64,000 bases of DNA from Progne subis subis (lineage: Eukaryota; Chordata; Aves; Passeriformes; Hirundinidae), in assembly GCA_022316685.1 (NCBI GenBank), contig JAKJHU010000037.1, forward strand, positions 22,157,188-22,221,187. The letters are read 5' to 3'. The position numbers and the translations under genes were made by a program. Below are positions 33,426 through 46,200 of this stretch, one piece after another; the first letter of the stretch is position 1, and every line of letters starts with the position of its first letter. The notes under the pieces are model-generated. The model worked only from the letters and a program-made list of their open reading frames with translations. It had not been told where the DNA came from and made no database searches.

Positions 33426-35711
33426 AAACTACAATATTGAAAAAAATCCGTAAGTATGCACTATTAAAAAAATGTATGAATGAATGCTGCAATAAAATAA
33501 CTGTGTTCAGAAATTTTACCTTCAAATTTGTGTCTTCAGAAAGAGAGAGAATGACAAAGGTAAAAAAATTAAGCACATCTGTAAGTTTCCCCTCCACAAG
33601 TATAGCCAAGCTGTGATAAGCTTATGTTTATATACGATTTTGGCAATAAGGCTTTTCTTACCAGCCCTTATATGTGAAATATTCTAAAGGAAAAAAAAAA
33701 AAGGAATGCATATCACATTGTTAATAGTTTGACTTCAGAGAAATTGTGTTTTCCAGCTTTTACATTACATGAAATGAATTTTGCAGTCCCAGGGTACTCA
33801 GGAATGGAAGAATTCCAAATCGTGTAAGGTCTGTGGGACTGTGATAACTCATCACATTTGGGAAATCCACCCATTTTAAACCTAGGAGTGCAATAAAAGA
33901 AGGGAAGGAGACTATATCTAAGCTGCTGTAGCAGAGGGTTGTATTGGATGAATTTTGTAAAATATAGTCTTTGTGTCTATGACTGGCAGCTCTTTTGGAT
34001 TTATTTATTCTAAGCTCAGAGAAAAAACAAAATTGCTCCCTAAAAGTTTCAACAAAGATTCATGTGTGTCTCTCTGCTATGACCAAGAAGAAAACAAAAG
34101 AAAGAGGAGTATTTTTATGCTGAAAATGGTATCTCATCTCAGTAAGATGGTGAAACAAAGAGTATGTTGTTGCAACTGATCTTTCCCCTGTTTGGAGTCA
34201 TGCATTTAATGTTATGAAAGCAAGATATGACTGTATCTGCCACCATATGACTATCTTGTGATTCTGATATACAGCAGCTTCTGCCTAAACTTTGGAAAAT
34301 CAGTTAATCTTCAGTATAGTTTGATATGTCTGAAGAGGCTTATGACTCATAAAATTCTTCATCCATTAGCATAGATATGCAGAAATTATGCACTTTGCTT
34401 TTTCATTCACATCGTCATAATTTTCATGTGTTCACTATAGAAAAGTAACTTTCTGTTTGAAAGCCTCTCATTTTAGAGTGAAACCTCAAAGAGATCCAAA
34501 ACAAATGTGCAAATTTTTAAGAGTGTAGCATTCTCATACCTGCCTGTCCCATTGGCCATCTTAAATTAGTGTCTATTGAGATGAATTGTTTACATTTTGA
34601 GCTTCCTTTCAATAAGAGAGACAAAGCAATCACATTTAGTAGTCACATATTTATATATAAAATTTAGAATAAAGGTTCTGCTATAAAACCAGTAAAAGAA
34701 TAGTGAAAAAAAATAAAGCTTTATAAGATACTCAACAATATCTATATGGTTTAAATCCATAATTCACTCATAAATTTCTGCCATCGTTTGCAATGCAGAG
34801 AGATGACTAAATCTTAGATTTGCTCACTATCTACCTGTGTGACTTTCTGCTTTGAGAAAAAAACAAACGTAAATCCTACTGATGTAAAAGACCAACACAT
34901 ATTAAAATGGAAATGGTAATCAGCTTATATTATTGCTGCAACATTATCCAATATTCTGAAAAAAAAAAATATATATAAAGTACATAGGCATGCTAAAGCT
35001 GTAGTGTAGTGAAACTGTAGCTTCTCTACCCTAAGTTACCAGAAACTGCAATTTAAAGCTCAGTATATTTTCTTAGCTATTACTTTTTACTCCTCCAAAT
35101 ATTGTTCTAAATTTCCATTGTGATATAAAGAAATTTAGGTTTATTACCAAGCTTTAGTGAGGTCAATCAGTACACCTCTGGTTAAGACTGACAAAATGCC
35201 ATATAACTCTCAAAAGTTTTTTCTGTTTTAAGAGTCATCCTCTTCTTCCACAAGATAGAAGTATGTACAATTCACTGGAAGAGGCCTTGCCCATCCATGC
35301 TTTTGAGCATAGATGCAATTTGTTTTTGAGGCTCCAGTTCTTTGGTAATAGTGGAAGTGAATTAGAACTTGCTGTCTGTTCCCCCTCATGTTTTCTGCCA
35401 GGACCTGAAGAGAGGGTCTTATCAAAGGGCGAGTTAAATTGGCTTAAAGCACATCTTGTGGTCACATAATGTGGAGCTTAAGCCTTTCCTTCCTTGTTCA
35501 TTAGAGTATTGTATGAATTTTGTAATATTCTATAATGTTTTCCCAATTAAGTCTTCAGGCTGTGAGTAGTGGCATCACAGCTGTGCACTATTCTATCAGC
35601 ACAGCAGTGTACTCAACACACTGCACCAACCCTCAGGCTCTGATACCTCAGGATTTCTTGCACCAAATTTTAATGTGTTTCCTTCTGGTCGCCTTGCTTT
35701 CAAAAAACCTT

Positions 35712-35866
35712 GCAAAAATAAAAACATAACCCAAACAAACAGATCCCCCAACAAAACAAAAGGGTCAATCAAACAAACAATCAAGCAAACAAACTAATAC
35801 CTCCAAAACACAAAACAAGCAAAAACCAACCAACCACCCCCCCAAAAGAAAACCCTACCACAAAAT
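35712..35866 (+). repeat. A/C-rich stretch almost lacking G
   Basis: Repeated CAAACAAACAA-type motifs (AACAAACAATCAAGCAAACA) and CCAACCAACCACCCCCCC. Low-complexity. No gene. Confidence 0.75.
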
Positions 35867-38625
35867 GAAAGCCAATAACTGCATCATATTTTATTGTTCT
35901 GTGAGCCCAGAGGGCCAAACTATATTTCTGAATTTTTCTTGCTTGAAATGCTAAGGAGCCACCTTAGTGCTATCTCATATTAATTGACATGTTCCTGCCT
36001 TTCATAAAGTGTTCTTTGAAAGCTGTCCACCAATTTAATTTTTAACAATAAGCTAAAGGAACACCAAAGAATTAAACTAAGAGGACCTACAAGAAGGGCA
36101 GAAATATGGGTGCATTTTTAAAGTCAGCTATGTCAAAAAGAAACCTGAATGGGCCCTCTGCAAAGCCAGAGGCAAAAAGATGGTTCACTGTATTAAAGCT
36201 CACATCTGCTTCAGCAGGTGACAGGAGCAGCTGCTCACCCACAACAAAAGACTACATAACACAGCACTGTATTGAAAGACCTGAGCGTAAATGTTTGCAG
36301 AAGAATCTTTTTTGTGGCTCATCTGATGTAATATTGGCATTTTAGCATGCTTATACAGTAAAACAAATTTTGGTAAGGTTTATCTTAAAAATACCTTATA
36401 ATCTTAGTTAATTCACAGCTCTGTTCCATGAATTGGCATATGAATGGCACAGACGTGGCAATAGTTTATAAATATAATGCCTTCAGGGAAAAGTAACCCT
36501 GTAATCATGGAAACTAGAAATGGTGAAGTCTGTTTTCTTAAAATTGCTTCACATTTTCTTCTTCTGCTTGTGTCAAATAAGCAGTCACTTCCATCTATAG
36601 CATTTCCATGGCTGAAAATCTCATAACATTCCTTGTGGCAAAAGATTTCTGGATGTGTTTTTGAGAGATCAAACTGCATGGTCTTAGTGACGGTACTAAG
36701 AAAGCCATTCTCATCCAACTGGCTGACATTTTTCCTCTTTAAATTTTAGAAAAAAGCACATTACGACTTACTCTGTATGTCAAATTTAATTGTGTATACT
36801 ATAAACAAAAATTACAGGACGTGCAAATTCACATATGATATATATACATAAAAAGTGATTGCATAATTCTTGCGTCTTTGTGATAAAAATGAATTATGGC
36901 TTGCCAGAAGCTTGAAAAATAAGGAGATTAGTAGAAAAAAAAAGTTAAACTGCTTCATCCATCCATCCACTTTCTGGTGTTTATGTGCATAGTTCTCTGT
37001 ACTGGACTAAGAATTATATCTTCAGTTTTCAAGATGTTTAAAATTATCTAGTACATGTGAACATACTTAGCATGCAACATAGCAAGAGATATTTTAATGA
37101 TGCTATAAAATGCTAACCAATAAATTATTAAACAAAATAGTTTTATGTTCTTCACTTAACTCTCTGCAGCATGTTTTTTAATTATGTAAGCTGATAGAAG
37201 GTTAAAGTGTCTTTGAAACAAGTATCTGCTCTTTAAAAGTGGGAGTTTGGTATTCCAAAGACATAATAATCTCAAGGAAGAATTTTAAGTCTTATCCTTT
37301 GTTTTATATTTGGTAATTTGACTTGTCTGTAAAAATGTACATCTTCTTATGGGTTAGTTTTCTGTTTCTTTATTTTAGGAGGTATTTATTCACCAACTGT
37401 TGAAGAGTCATGTTAAAATTACCTACACAGTAAGAGAAAGGAAGAGTGTCAAGGTTATATGCAAACTCTGAAATATTTGAAGGACAATCCAAATTTAGCA
37501 TGAAGAGAACATCAGGAGCAGAAAAACTTTGTCCTTGAATTTTCTCTTTGAAAGCTGGATATGAAACAGGTTTAAATATTGCACTTGATATAGTGCATTT
37601 TATGTTTCCTTTGAGCAATTATCTTTACAGCACTAATAAAACCAGTGAAATAAAATTAGATTTTTTTTTTTTTTTAAAGCAAAATGCCCAAATCAGTGAG
37701 AGATGCTAATTAGTAATAACTAGATGTTCATTTTTTTCTCCTCTTGATTCTGGGTTTCCTTTATTACTTCCCTATGTATATTTTTTTCCTAGTTTATGGA
37801 TAATGTTGAATTTGGTAAATACAAAATTGTTATAGCCTAATTCAGAGATTTTTAATTTATGACTCTGTAATTAAACTGTTTCACTATTCAAATGAATAAT
37901 TGAATGTCACCAATAATATTTTTCCCTGTGAATGTCTGTGTGTCAATGTATTTGAAAGATTTTGAGAACTTGAGGCACCCTTGCTAGTATTCTGTACACG
38001 TGGAAGATTTTATGGTGTATGTTTAATTAGGCAGAAGTGAAGACCAGGTGAGATACTACGCTACTGCAGGCTTTAGCATTATCTTCCTAAATGTACTGCC
38101 CCATTGCAGAGGAACAGAGAAGGTATTTCCCACCAATTCATTTGATTTGGGTGTGTCCTTAAGCACAATGGCAGTTTATTGCCCACCTTTCTCTGCATCT
38201 GAGATTAATGAGAGTGATAATCAGACATCTCCAAGGAGGAACACTGTGAAGAGCTGGATGGTGCTGTGAAGGGGATGACAGCAGCCTCTGCTGCAGGATG
38301 GAGCCCAGCCCTGCTGTGCCTCATCACAAGGGCATGAGTGTCACCAGAGAGTGGTTCTTCGGTACCAATCTGCCTTCAGCCCTGCTGGGCTTGCCTCAAG
38401 TGCACTCTTGTATCCTACCTGATAGCACGAGAAAATGCAGTTCTGAAACATTGCTCAGGGTACATTTGAAATGGGGAGCATGGAGGTAGGTCTGGGCTGA
38501 GCACACACTGGCAAGTTGAATGATTTTCCTCAGTTTTAGGTTTTGGGTTCTTTTTAATAGTGTGCCTGCAATTCTCAAGGAGACAGCAGTATATCTGAAA
38601 AATGATAGACCATGTAATATAAACT

Positions 38626-39695
38626 GGACTTCAGGAAAGCAGACTTTGGTCTCTTCAGGGATCTGCCTGGTAGAGTACCATGGGATAAAGTCCTGGGGAT
38701 GGAAAAGGAATCCAAGAAAACTGGATGATATTCAAGGATCATCTCCAAGCTCAGGAGTGATGCATCCCAATGAGGAAGAAGTCAGCAAAATGCCAGGAGT
38801 CCTGTGTAAATAAAAAGGAGCTCCAGGACATACTCAGACAGAAAAAAAAAAAAAAAAAAAAAAAGGGAAGCCTACAGGGAGAAGAAGCAAGGACAGGTAA
38901 GCTGGGAGGAATGCAATGGAATTGTCCTAGCAGCCAGGGACCAGGTTATGAAAGCTAAAACCTTGATAGAGCTAAATCTGGCCAGAGATATTGTAGTGCA
39001 ACAAGAAAAGAAAGCTTCTATAGCTATATTGGTGAATAAAGGAAGACTAGGAAGTACGTGATCCCTCACCAACTCACTCACCAAAAGGAAATACGAGATT
39101 TGGTTACCTGCCATATGGAGAAGGCTCAGGTATTCCAAGACCTTTTACCTCAGTCTTCACCAGCAAGTGCTCCAGCCACATTGCCAAATCATAAAAAGTA
39201 AAGGCAGAGACTGAGAGAATATATTGGATTCCATCGTAGGAGATGCAAATTTGAGACTGTGCCAGGAGCCTGAAAGTGCACAAGTCCACAGCACCCAATG
39301 GGACAGATCTGTGGATCCTGAGGGAACTCAGAGCCATAAAAATGATCAGAGGGCTAGAACGGTTCACCTACGAAATCAGGCTGAGAGACTTGGGATTATT
39401 CAGACTGAAGAAGAGAAGGATCCAGGGAGACCCTATAGCAGCCTTCCAGCACCTAAAGGTGCTGGAAGACAGGAAGACAAGAAAGACAGAGAGGGACTTT
39501 ATACAAGGACACATAGTGACAGGATACGGGATAATGGCCTTAAACTAAAAGAAGGTAGGTTTAGACTAAATACAAGGAAGAAATTTTTTACTGTAAGGAT
39601 GGTGGGGCACCGAAACAGGTTTCTCAGTGACATTTTGGATGCCCCACCCCTGAAAGTGTTCAAGGCCCAGTTGGATTGTGCTTTGAACAACCAAC
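38626..39695 (+). mobile_element. CR1 LINE with internal deletion of the reverse transcriptase region
   Basis: From 38626 to about 39325 it follows the CR1 ORF2 stretch between endonuclease and reverse transcriptase (GACTTCAGGAAAGCAGACTT, GGGATCTGCCTGGTAGAGTA, GGAGAAGGCTCAGGTATTCC). At about 39325-39345 it jumps straight to the far 3' part (ATGATCAGAGGGCTAGAACG, then TTCAGACTGAAGAAGAGAAG). The reverse transcriptase core is therefore missing. An A23 run (38842-38864) has expanded inside the element. The 173- and 90-codon ORFs here are CR1 remnants. Confidence 0.88.
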
Positions 39696-40929
39696 ACTGC
39701 AACACCAACAAACCATACTGCAATACTGTGAAAACCTGTGAATGATAGACTTAAAAAATCCATGATAAATATTAATATTGGTTAACGAGATTTTCATATT
39801 AAATTATTCTTTCAATGGCAGGAGTAATCTTTTCTCTACACTTGTTTTCAGGTAATTAAGTATATGGAGACTATTCTTAATAAATTAACTTAGATAATTT
39901 TCCCGGGGGGTGGGGGTGCAAAGAGGGAGAAAAATTCTCTAAAACATCTATTTGTGCATATTTTGACACTTGTAATATTTTGTGACAGCTCGAGAATGAC
40001 TGTTCTGGCCAAAAAAACGCCAACTCTTCGGGGAGCAAAGTATTGTAGAGGCCTGATCTAGCCACAAGAGAGCACTGTAAATCCAGAGAAGGCCAGCTTC
40101 AGCAAAGTTCATGAGACCCAAATGCGATGTTTTCCCCCACTGCTGTCAGAAAACTCAAGAAATTATGACTATGTTTATTGATGTTAGCACCAGACAGATA
40201 ATTAATTATTTAGGGTTCTTTTCTGAGAGGTGAAAAGGTCACCTTCATTACACGTCACTTTGAAAAGTACCGTGCATGATACTGCAGATCATGAAACATT
40301 AAAATGCAAGCAGTGATTGAGAATTTCAGAGCTCATGTATTTGCTTAACGTGTCCTTCCAGGTTTGAAATGTTCAAATTTCTGCATTACTGAATGGTTTG
40401 GGAAATATTCTTCATAGAAAAATATGATTCACAAACCCTACATTGAAAAAGTAGAGGCTTTCCTATTGTGTCTGTAAGGAAGGTGAGAATTGCTGAAAAG
40501 AAAGGCTGAGAGAGATTGCTGGGTATTATTTTTCAGCTTCAAGAAAGAGTAGTAACCTAGTAAAAAAAAAAAGGGACAAGACCAGAAAAGCAGGAAAAAA
40601 TGATAATCAGAAAGGAAAAAAGGAGAAATAAAGTTTTAGGCAAGAAATATTAAAAGGATAGGCTAGAAGGCAACATGAGAAACCAGATTTCCAGCTGTAC
40701 ATCCTGGCAGCCTCTGGGCATGCACATGACTACTCACTGCACTTGATGATATTCCACACCTGTGGATGGGATTCTCCTGGAGTCTGATCTCAGCAGCTCC
40801 TGCTAAGCCTAGACCAGACTGTCTGAACAGTGAAGCATTCCTGGACCTTACCAGCTGAGCCGTGAGGCACTCACTCTCTGAGCGTAGCAGAAACGATAAT
40901 CAAAATAATCAGAAACACTGGATGCCCAA

Positions 40930-41400
40930 TCAAGTGAAACAAAGGGTAAGGAGTTCTGTATTGCCTTGGTAAACCATTTACCCACATTCTACCCTGGTAG
41001 TGGAAGTTGTGAGTCCTAGCCCTGGGGGAAAGCCACCATTGTTACTGCACTTTGGGAAAAAAGTCGGGCAGTTACTGACTGAGGTTACGGCCAGGATGGA
41101 AACTTATTGATGATCAAAGTCAATCTTGCGACCGTATAAACAGCAATCTTAAGAGAGGTCCTTTGAGCTCTCCTGGACTGCAGTAGCCATGCCAGCACCT
41201 CTCTCTGAGTTGGATGCCTCTCAGAGCTCACACATTCTCAAGCTTGCAAGATTTGAAGAACCATTGGTGAAGATGGTGCCTAAATCCCCCCCTAAATCCC
41301 CCTTATATCCATCTTGCCACATTTCTCCACACTCTCAAGGTGCAAGCCCTTGCCTGTTTGGAAAAACAAAGGGATTGGATGTGAGTATTTCAACCCAAGG
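40930..41400 (+). mobile_element. Possible LTR fragment with TATA box
   Basis: The stretch TCTTGCGACCGTATAAACAG, CCTTTGAGCTCTCCTGGACT, GTTGGATGCCTCTCAGAGCT and CTCAAGCTTGCAAGATTTGA resembles the TATA/R part of an avian ERV LTR as I remember it. TATAAA is at 41135-41140. Boundaries and target duplication are not resolved. Confidence 0.35.
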
Positions 41401-42049
41401 GTAATTTTTGATAGGAACTTTTAAACATGTAGGTGCAAAATTGGTGTATACATCATTTTACTTCTGTGTGTGTGTGAATTGGTTATGGTATGCATGTTTC
41501 TATCTCAAATTTACAGTAAAACCATTGCTATAATTGTAGCAAACGACATTGAATCACTTTGTAAATGTTAAAGAACTCAATGATTAAGTACTGCTAAGCC
41601 CCTTTTCACCCTTATCTGCATTCAAATCCTTTGCAGCCCTTACTCCACTTTACATTTCTAGCTTCCATGTAAAAAATTCCAAACTGCCTATAATTTGATC
41701 ATCCTTTGTATGCTTTGCCCTGTGTAGTAAATAATAGAGTAAAACCTTGCCATCAAACTCTGCAAAGTAATATTTTCACAAATTCATATTAAACCTTGAT
41801 TTTGCCAAGTCTTTTAACTGTGTTTCTTTAAGTGACCAAACCACTCATTCAGAACAGCTGCCAGATCAGCTCTAACAGCTCGCAGTGGTTTAGGCTTGGG
41901 AGGTGCAATACTGTTCACATATTCTTGTTGATTTTGCATGATGAGGCTGCAGAGAGACTCCCTGTGCTTCCTTGGGTGTCAGTTCCAGATACAGGGTTAT
42001 TTCTTATTTAAGACTGATAAAAAGCAACACCTTATCTCCATATTGCCTT

Positions 42050-43282
42050 TTCAGGAAAGGGAATGAAATCTTGAAATCAGAGAACAAAGTCTAACAAACG
42101 GTCTGGCAAGGAGATATGATCAAATAAAATGCAATTGAAAAAAAATCAGAAAAATTGGAAAGGGAGTGACTACAACCAAATGGACTGAGATTAAGAGAGG
42201 GACAGAGAAAGGGACCAAAACTTGACAAAATTAATTCAATTACATCATTAAATCAGGGAAGACAGGAAAACAAAGAGAGATAAATTGAAAGAAATGAAAT
42301 GTTAAAAATAAAATATGAAAAATTCTGAAACCAAATGAATACAATAAAAGTGAATGGGACAAAAAGAATTGCAGGGAATTGGACCAAAATTTGCCCAATT
42401 AATTCTCATTGAAACCGCAAGATTTCATGCCTTCTCCTGGAAGGAAATTTCAAGATTTCATTCCCTTGTCTGAAATTCTTCCTTTCAGGCAAGGGAATGA
42501 AATCCTGAAATCAGAGAACAAAGTCTATCAAATTCTCTGGAAATGAGATAAGATCAAATAAAATGCAATTGAAAAAAAAATCAGAAAATTTGGAGAGGGA
42601 GTGTCTACAACCAAATCGATTGACACGAAAAGAGGGTTAGTGAAAAAGACCAAAACTTGCCAATATTACTCCAATTAAAACCTTGAAATCAGGGAAGAAA
42701 GGAAAACTAAGAGAGAACAGATTAATCTAAAGAAATGAAAGGTTAAAAAACAAAAAATGAAATTTCCAGAAACTGGTGAAAGCAATAAAAGTGAATGGGA
42801 TGAGAAGACGTGTGGGGAAGTGGACCAAAGCTTGCCCAATTAACCCTCATTGAAATCTCCAGATTTCATTCCCTTTCCTGAAGGGAAATTCTTCCTTTCA
42901 GGAAAGGGAATGAAATTCTGAAATCAGAGCACAAAGTCTAAAAAACGCTCTGCAAAGGAGACATGATCAAATAAAACACAACTGAAAAAACTCAGAATAT
43001 TTGGAATGCGAAAGACTACAACCAAATGGACAGAGATGGAAAGAGGGGCAATGAAATTGATTAAAACTTGCCAAAATTACTCCAATTCACATTATTAAGT
43101 TAGGGAAGAAAGATAAACATAGAGCATATGAATCTAAAGAAATGAAATATTAAAAATAAAATATGAAGAATTGTGAAACCAAGTGAGAACAACAAAAGTG
43201 AATGGGATGAGAAGACGTGGGGAAGCTTGCCCAATTAGTCCTCATTGGAGTCGCAAGATTCCATTTCTTTTCCTGAAAGCAA
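42050..43282 (+). repeat. Three-copy tandem array of ~413-434-bp units with hairpin junctions
   Basis: Units start with TTCAGGAAAGGGAATGAAAT or its variant at 42050, 42484 and 42897, so the steps are 434 and 413 bp. Each ends with the inverse, GATTTCATTCCCTTTCCTGAA. The junctions are therefore hairpins: arms 42454-42475/42483-42504 match at 21 of 22 with a 7-bp loop, and arms 42862-42882/42897-42917 match at 20 of 21 with a 14-bp loop. The outer ends are also inverted (ATTGCCTTTTCAGGAAA and TTTCCTGAAAGCAAT). The two halves of a unit resemble each other around GACCAAAACTTGnC(C/A)AA. The plus strand is purine-rich. No ORF of note. Confidence 0.85.
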
Positions 43283-46200
43283 TCCCCTTCTCTAATCCTG
43301 TGGCTCCACACTGTGGCCATCTGCAGTTCTCTTGGTCACAGTGTCCTGCATGGGTTTGCCGCTGAGTTGCAGACATGCAAGTGGGAAAATGGAAGAATTG
43401 CACTGTGGGACAAGCACCTCTGACGAGAATTTGTGCCAGAGATGCATCAACTATTTGGCCAGGGATAAGGTGGCATTACAAATGGGTTGAAAGGATAATG
43501 GAAAAAAATTTAAAAATAAAAAAAATCATGGATTATGTCTGCCGGGTTTATGAAGTCTATTTAGAAGGGTTAACAGAGAGAAATTTTAATAAATACCTGC
43601 AAAACATGCCAGCTGCAGGGTCTTCCAGCAGTGATTCTTGCAACATATGAGTATGCAATCACGAGAGTTTTATCCAAATACACAGAATATAAACCTCCTA
43701 AACTCACTGAAAATAAACAGTGCAACACAGTGTGAGTCAAGGGGTGGTTTTATGACATCAAAAATTTATGTCACTTTTATAGAGATCATATTTTAGCCGT
43801 CAGAGAGACCAGATTAAAATAACCTATAAATTACTTCATGCTTTATGTCTGTTCTCTGCTCTCTCGTTTTAGCCCTTTGGAACTATCTTGACAAGGAGGA
43901 ATAGAACATATAAAACTGTAGAACTCAAGGTGAAACTGAGAGAAACAACTGTAATGATATGAAAAAGACAAGGTTATGAATTAAATTTCTTGATAAACTT
44001 TGTACGTGAGCTTACAAGAAACATGAAATGAAACCAGTAATAAAATTAAAGTTGTCTTTCAGAGTTGTTTACAGTGACATTTGGTGGTGTGCAATGGGTG
44101 ATAAAAAGTGAATTTCTGCTAATAAAGCTGCAACATTCCTGCTCAGGTGATTATCTGCACCGCTCTGCATGCAAAGCTACATTTTTATGATCGTAATTTG
44201 GCAAGATTTGATGGCGTGACCCTGGTGCCTCAAATATGTCTCTTAGATGCTGTCAAAACCTTGCTTGATAATGTTTGTTTAAAAGCTGGGCAAAATACAG
44301 TCAGCTATTCCACTTTTCTCTTGTTCTTAATATATCCACAGGTCAACTCTTTATGAAAGAATTACGTTTGGTTTGGTGTTCTCTTCCCCCGTGATTTTTT
44401 TCAAACATTACATGCAAGGGAGAATTAAAAATTTGGTAGCTCTCAAGGCAAAGCAAAAATTAAATTGGGGGAAAGAAGGGACCTTGAAGCGAATCTTTAG
44501 GACAGTTGTGAATCTTTGTGTATTTTTCTTACTGATGCTGGGTTACTAACAAGCTAAGTCCTAGGGGCAGGGTGTAAACCCAGTCTCTGTGCTGTGCTGA
44601 GGACAGGTTGGGGGCTTGTTCAAATGTGAGGTTTGGCTTAGACAGTGAGAACCTGGCATGGATCACTGGCACTGGTACTTTGGTGGTGGAAGCCTAGGAA
44701 AATCTCATCCTAGAAGACTGGACCAAGGGATATGTTGAAATCCAGTTTTGTAGCAAGAAACAACAAACTCCTCCCTCCTTCCAAAGGAACTGGCTAGCTC
44801 CCTGATTATAACTGTGGTGAGTGAAACTGTCAGTCCTAACTATAACTTGGATGAAAAAGGGGAGAACATTTGGCTTCTTGCACTTAATCCAGGACGGAAG
44901 CTCAGGATTACTTAACTTCTATCATTTTGCTATTAGGTTCCAAATCTCAAGCAGTGATTCAGCTCCCAGAACACCACACTAATTTGATACTAATCCGTGA
45001 AAGGTCATTGCTATCATAACAATATCCTGTAATAGCAGAGAGAGAATATTCAGTGGCATTTTACATGTGTTTGCTGATGTTAAGCTAGCATTTTGTGACA
45101 CTACAGATATTATGCAGTGGTGAATGTTAAAACGAAACCTTTTTTCCCCCTTAATTCTGCCTCCTAACACAAATACAGGCTAAGACAAACACACACTGAA
45201 AACACTGAGAGGGCAATATATGCACTTTGAATTTAATGTTAGTCTAAATTTGATCTTTGATGAGATGCTATCTGATGAGGCAAAACAGAAGCTCTAGGTC
45301 TTGATAACTGAGCCAGGAGGGTCTGTCACAGAGGAAAGTCTATGAAAGTCAGGAAGTCCCCAAAGCCTTAAGAATCTGAAGAAACTACTCAAAATAGAAC
45401 TGACAAGGATGTTGATTTCACTGAGGCATTGATTTTGCCACAGGCCCAAGAAGCTCCAGTTTTATGAGAAATGTCAAAAATGTTGGGTTTTGCCTTATCC
45501 AGGCCTAGCACTTCTGCATTTTCATCTGCACCTTTTCACTGGTTGATCTTGTGCTCCTTGACTATCACATCTTCCAACAGACAGCTAGAAGAAATTGTGA
45601 GCAGGACTGAAAACAATTGCTGTTTTCAAGTCCATTACATACCCATCATGAAATACGTTACATGTAACTTATTTTCATAATACTTGGACCATTATTTGAA
45701 TTAAAGAGTAAAACCTTTCTTGTATACATGTTGAGAAAGTGACAGTCATTAAAATGAACAAGTGCCTGCTACCTATGAAGTAAGCCTTGGAGCAAGTGTC
45801 TCTCTGATCCAAGCATCCAAAAGAAGGAAGAGATGAGAGGGGGAATGGTAATGAGAAACTGGATGGAAGTTAAAAAGCAGTTGCCTTTGGCATGTTTTTA
45901 TTAATTTTTGGTTGATATGCAAGAAAGGGTTGGTGTGTTTAGTGAAGTTTTAGTGCTTCACAAAATTATGACGAAAATAGAAGTAACAGTAAATAAGTGT
46001 TGAAGTAAAAAATTCTCAGGAAATATTCATATGAATGAAAAATCAGGCAATAAATAATTTTCAAAACCTGCTGCTTTATGCACTTATCATATCACATCAA
46101 AGTAACAACATCCATGTGTCACAAAGCAGCACTTTGAGCTGGTGTGTGAGAAAAATGTTTTCTCACTCTTCATTAAAACCATTAAGAGAGAGGAAAAGTT

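Larger units (their letters stand above)
30522..38625. other. Long AT-rich intergenic stretch
   Basis: Eight kilobases with only low-complexity features (purine-skewed 33 kb, G-poor 35.7 kb, T15 at 37661). ORFs are at most 106 codons and show no domain. Confidence 0.55.

Noticed and set aside
39224..39745. 173-codon plus ORF as a gene
   Set aside because: It is the deleted CR1 ORF2 read across the internal join.
42050..43282. CRISPR array
   Set aside because: Units are over 400 bp without spacers, and the DNA is avian. No CRISPR-like direct repeats occur anywhere in the window.
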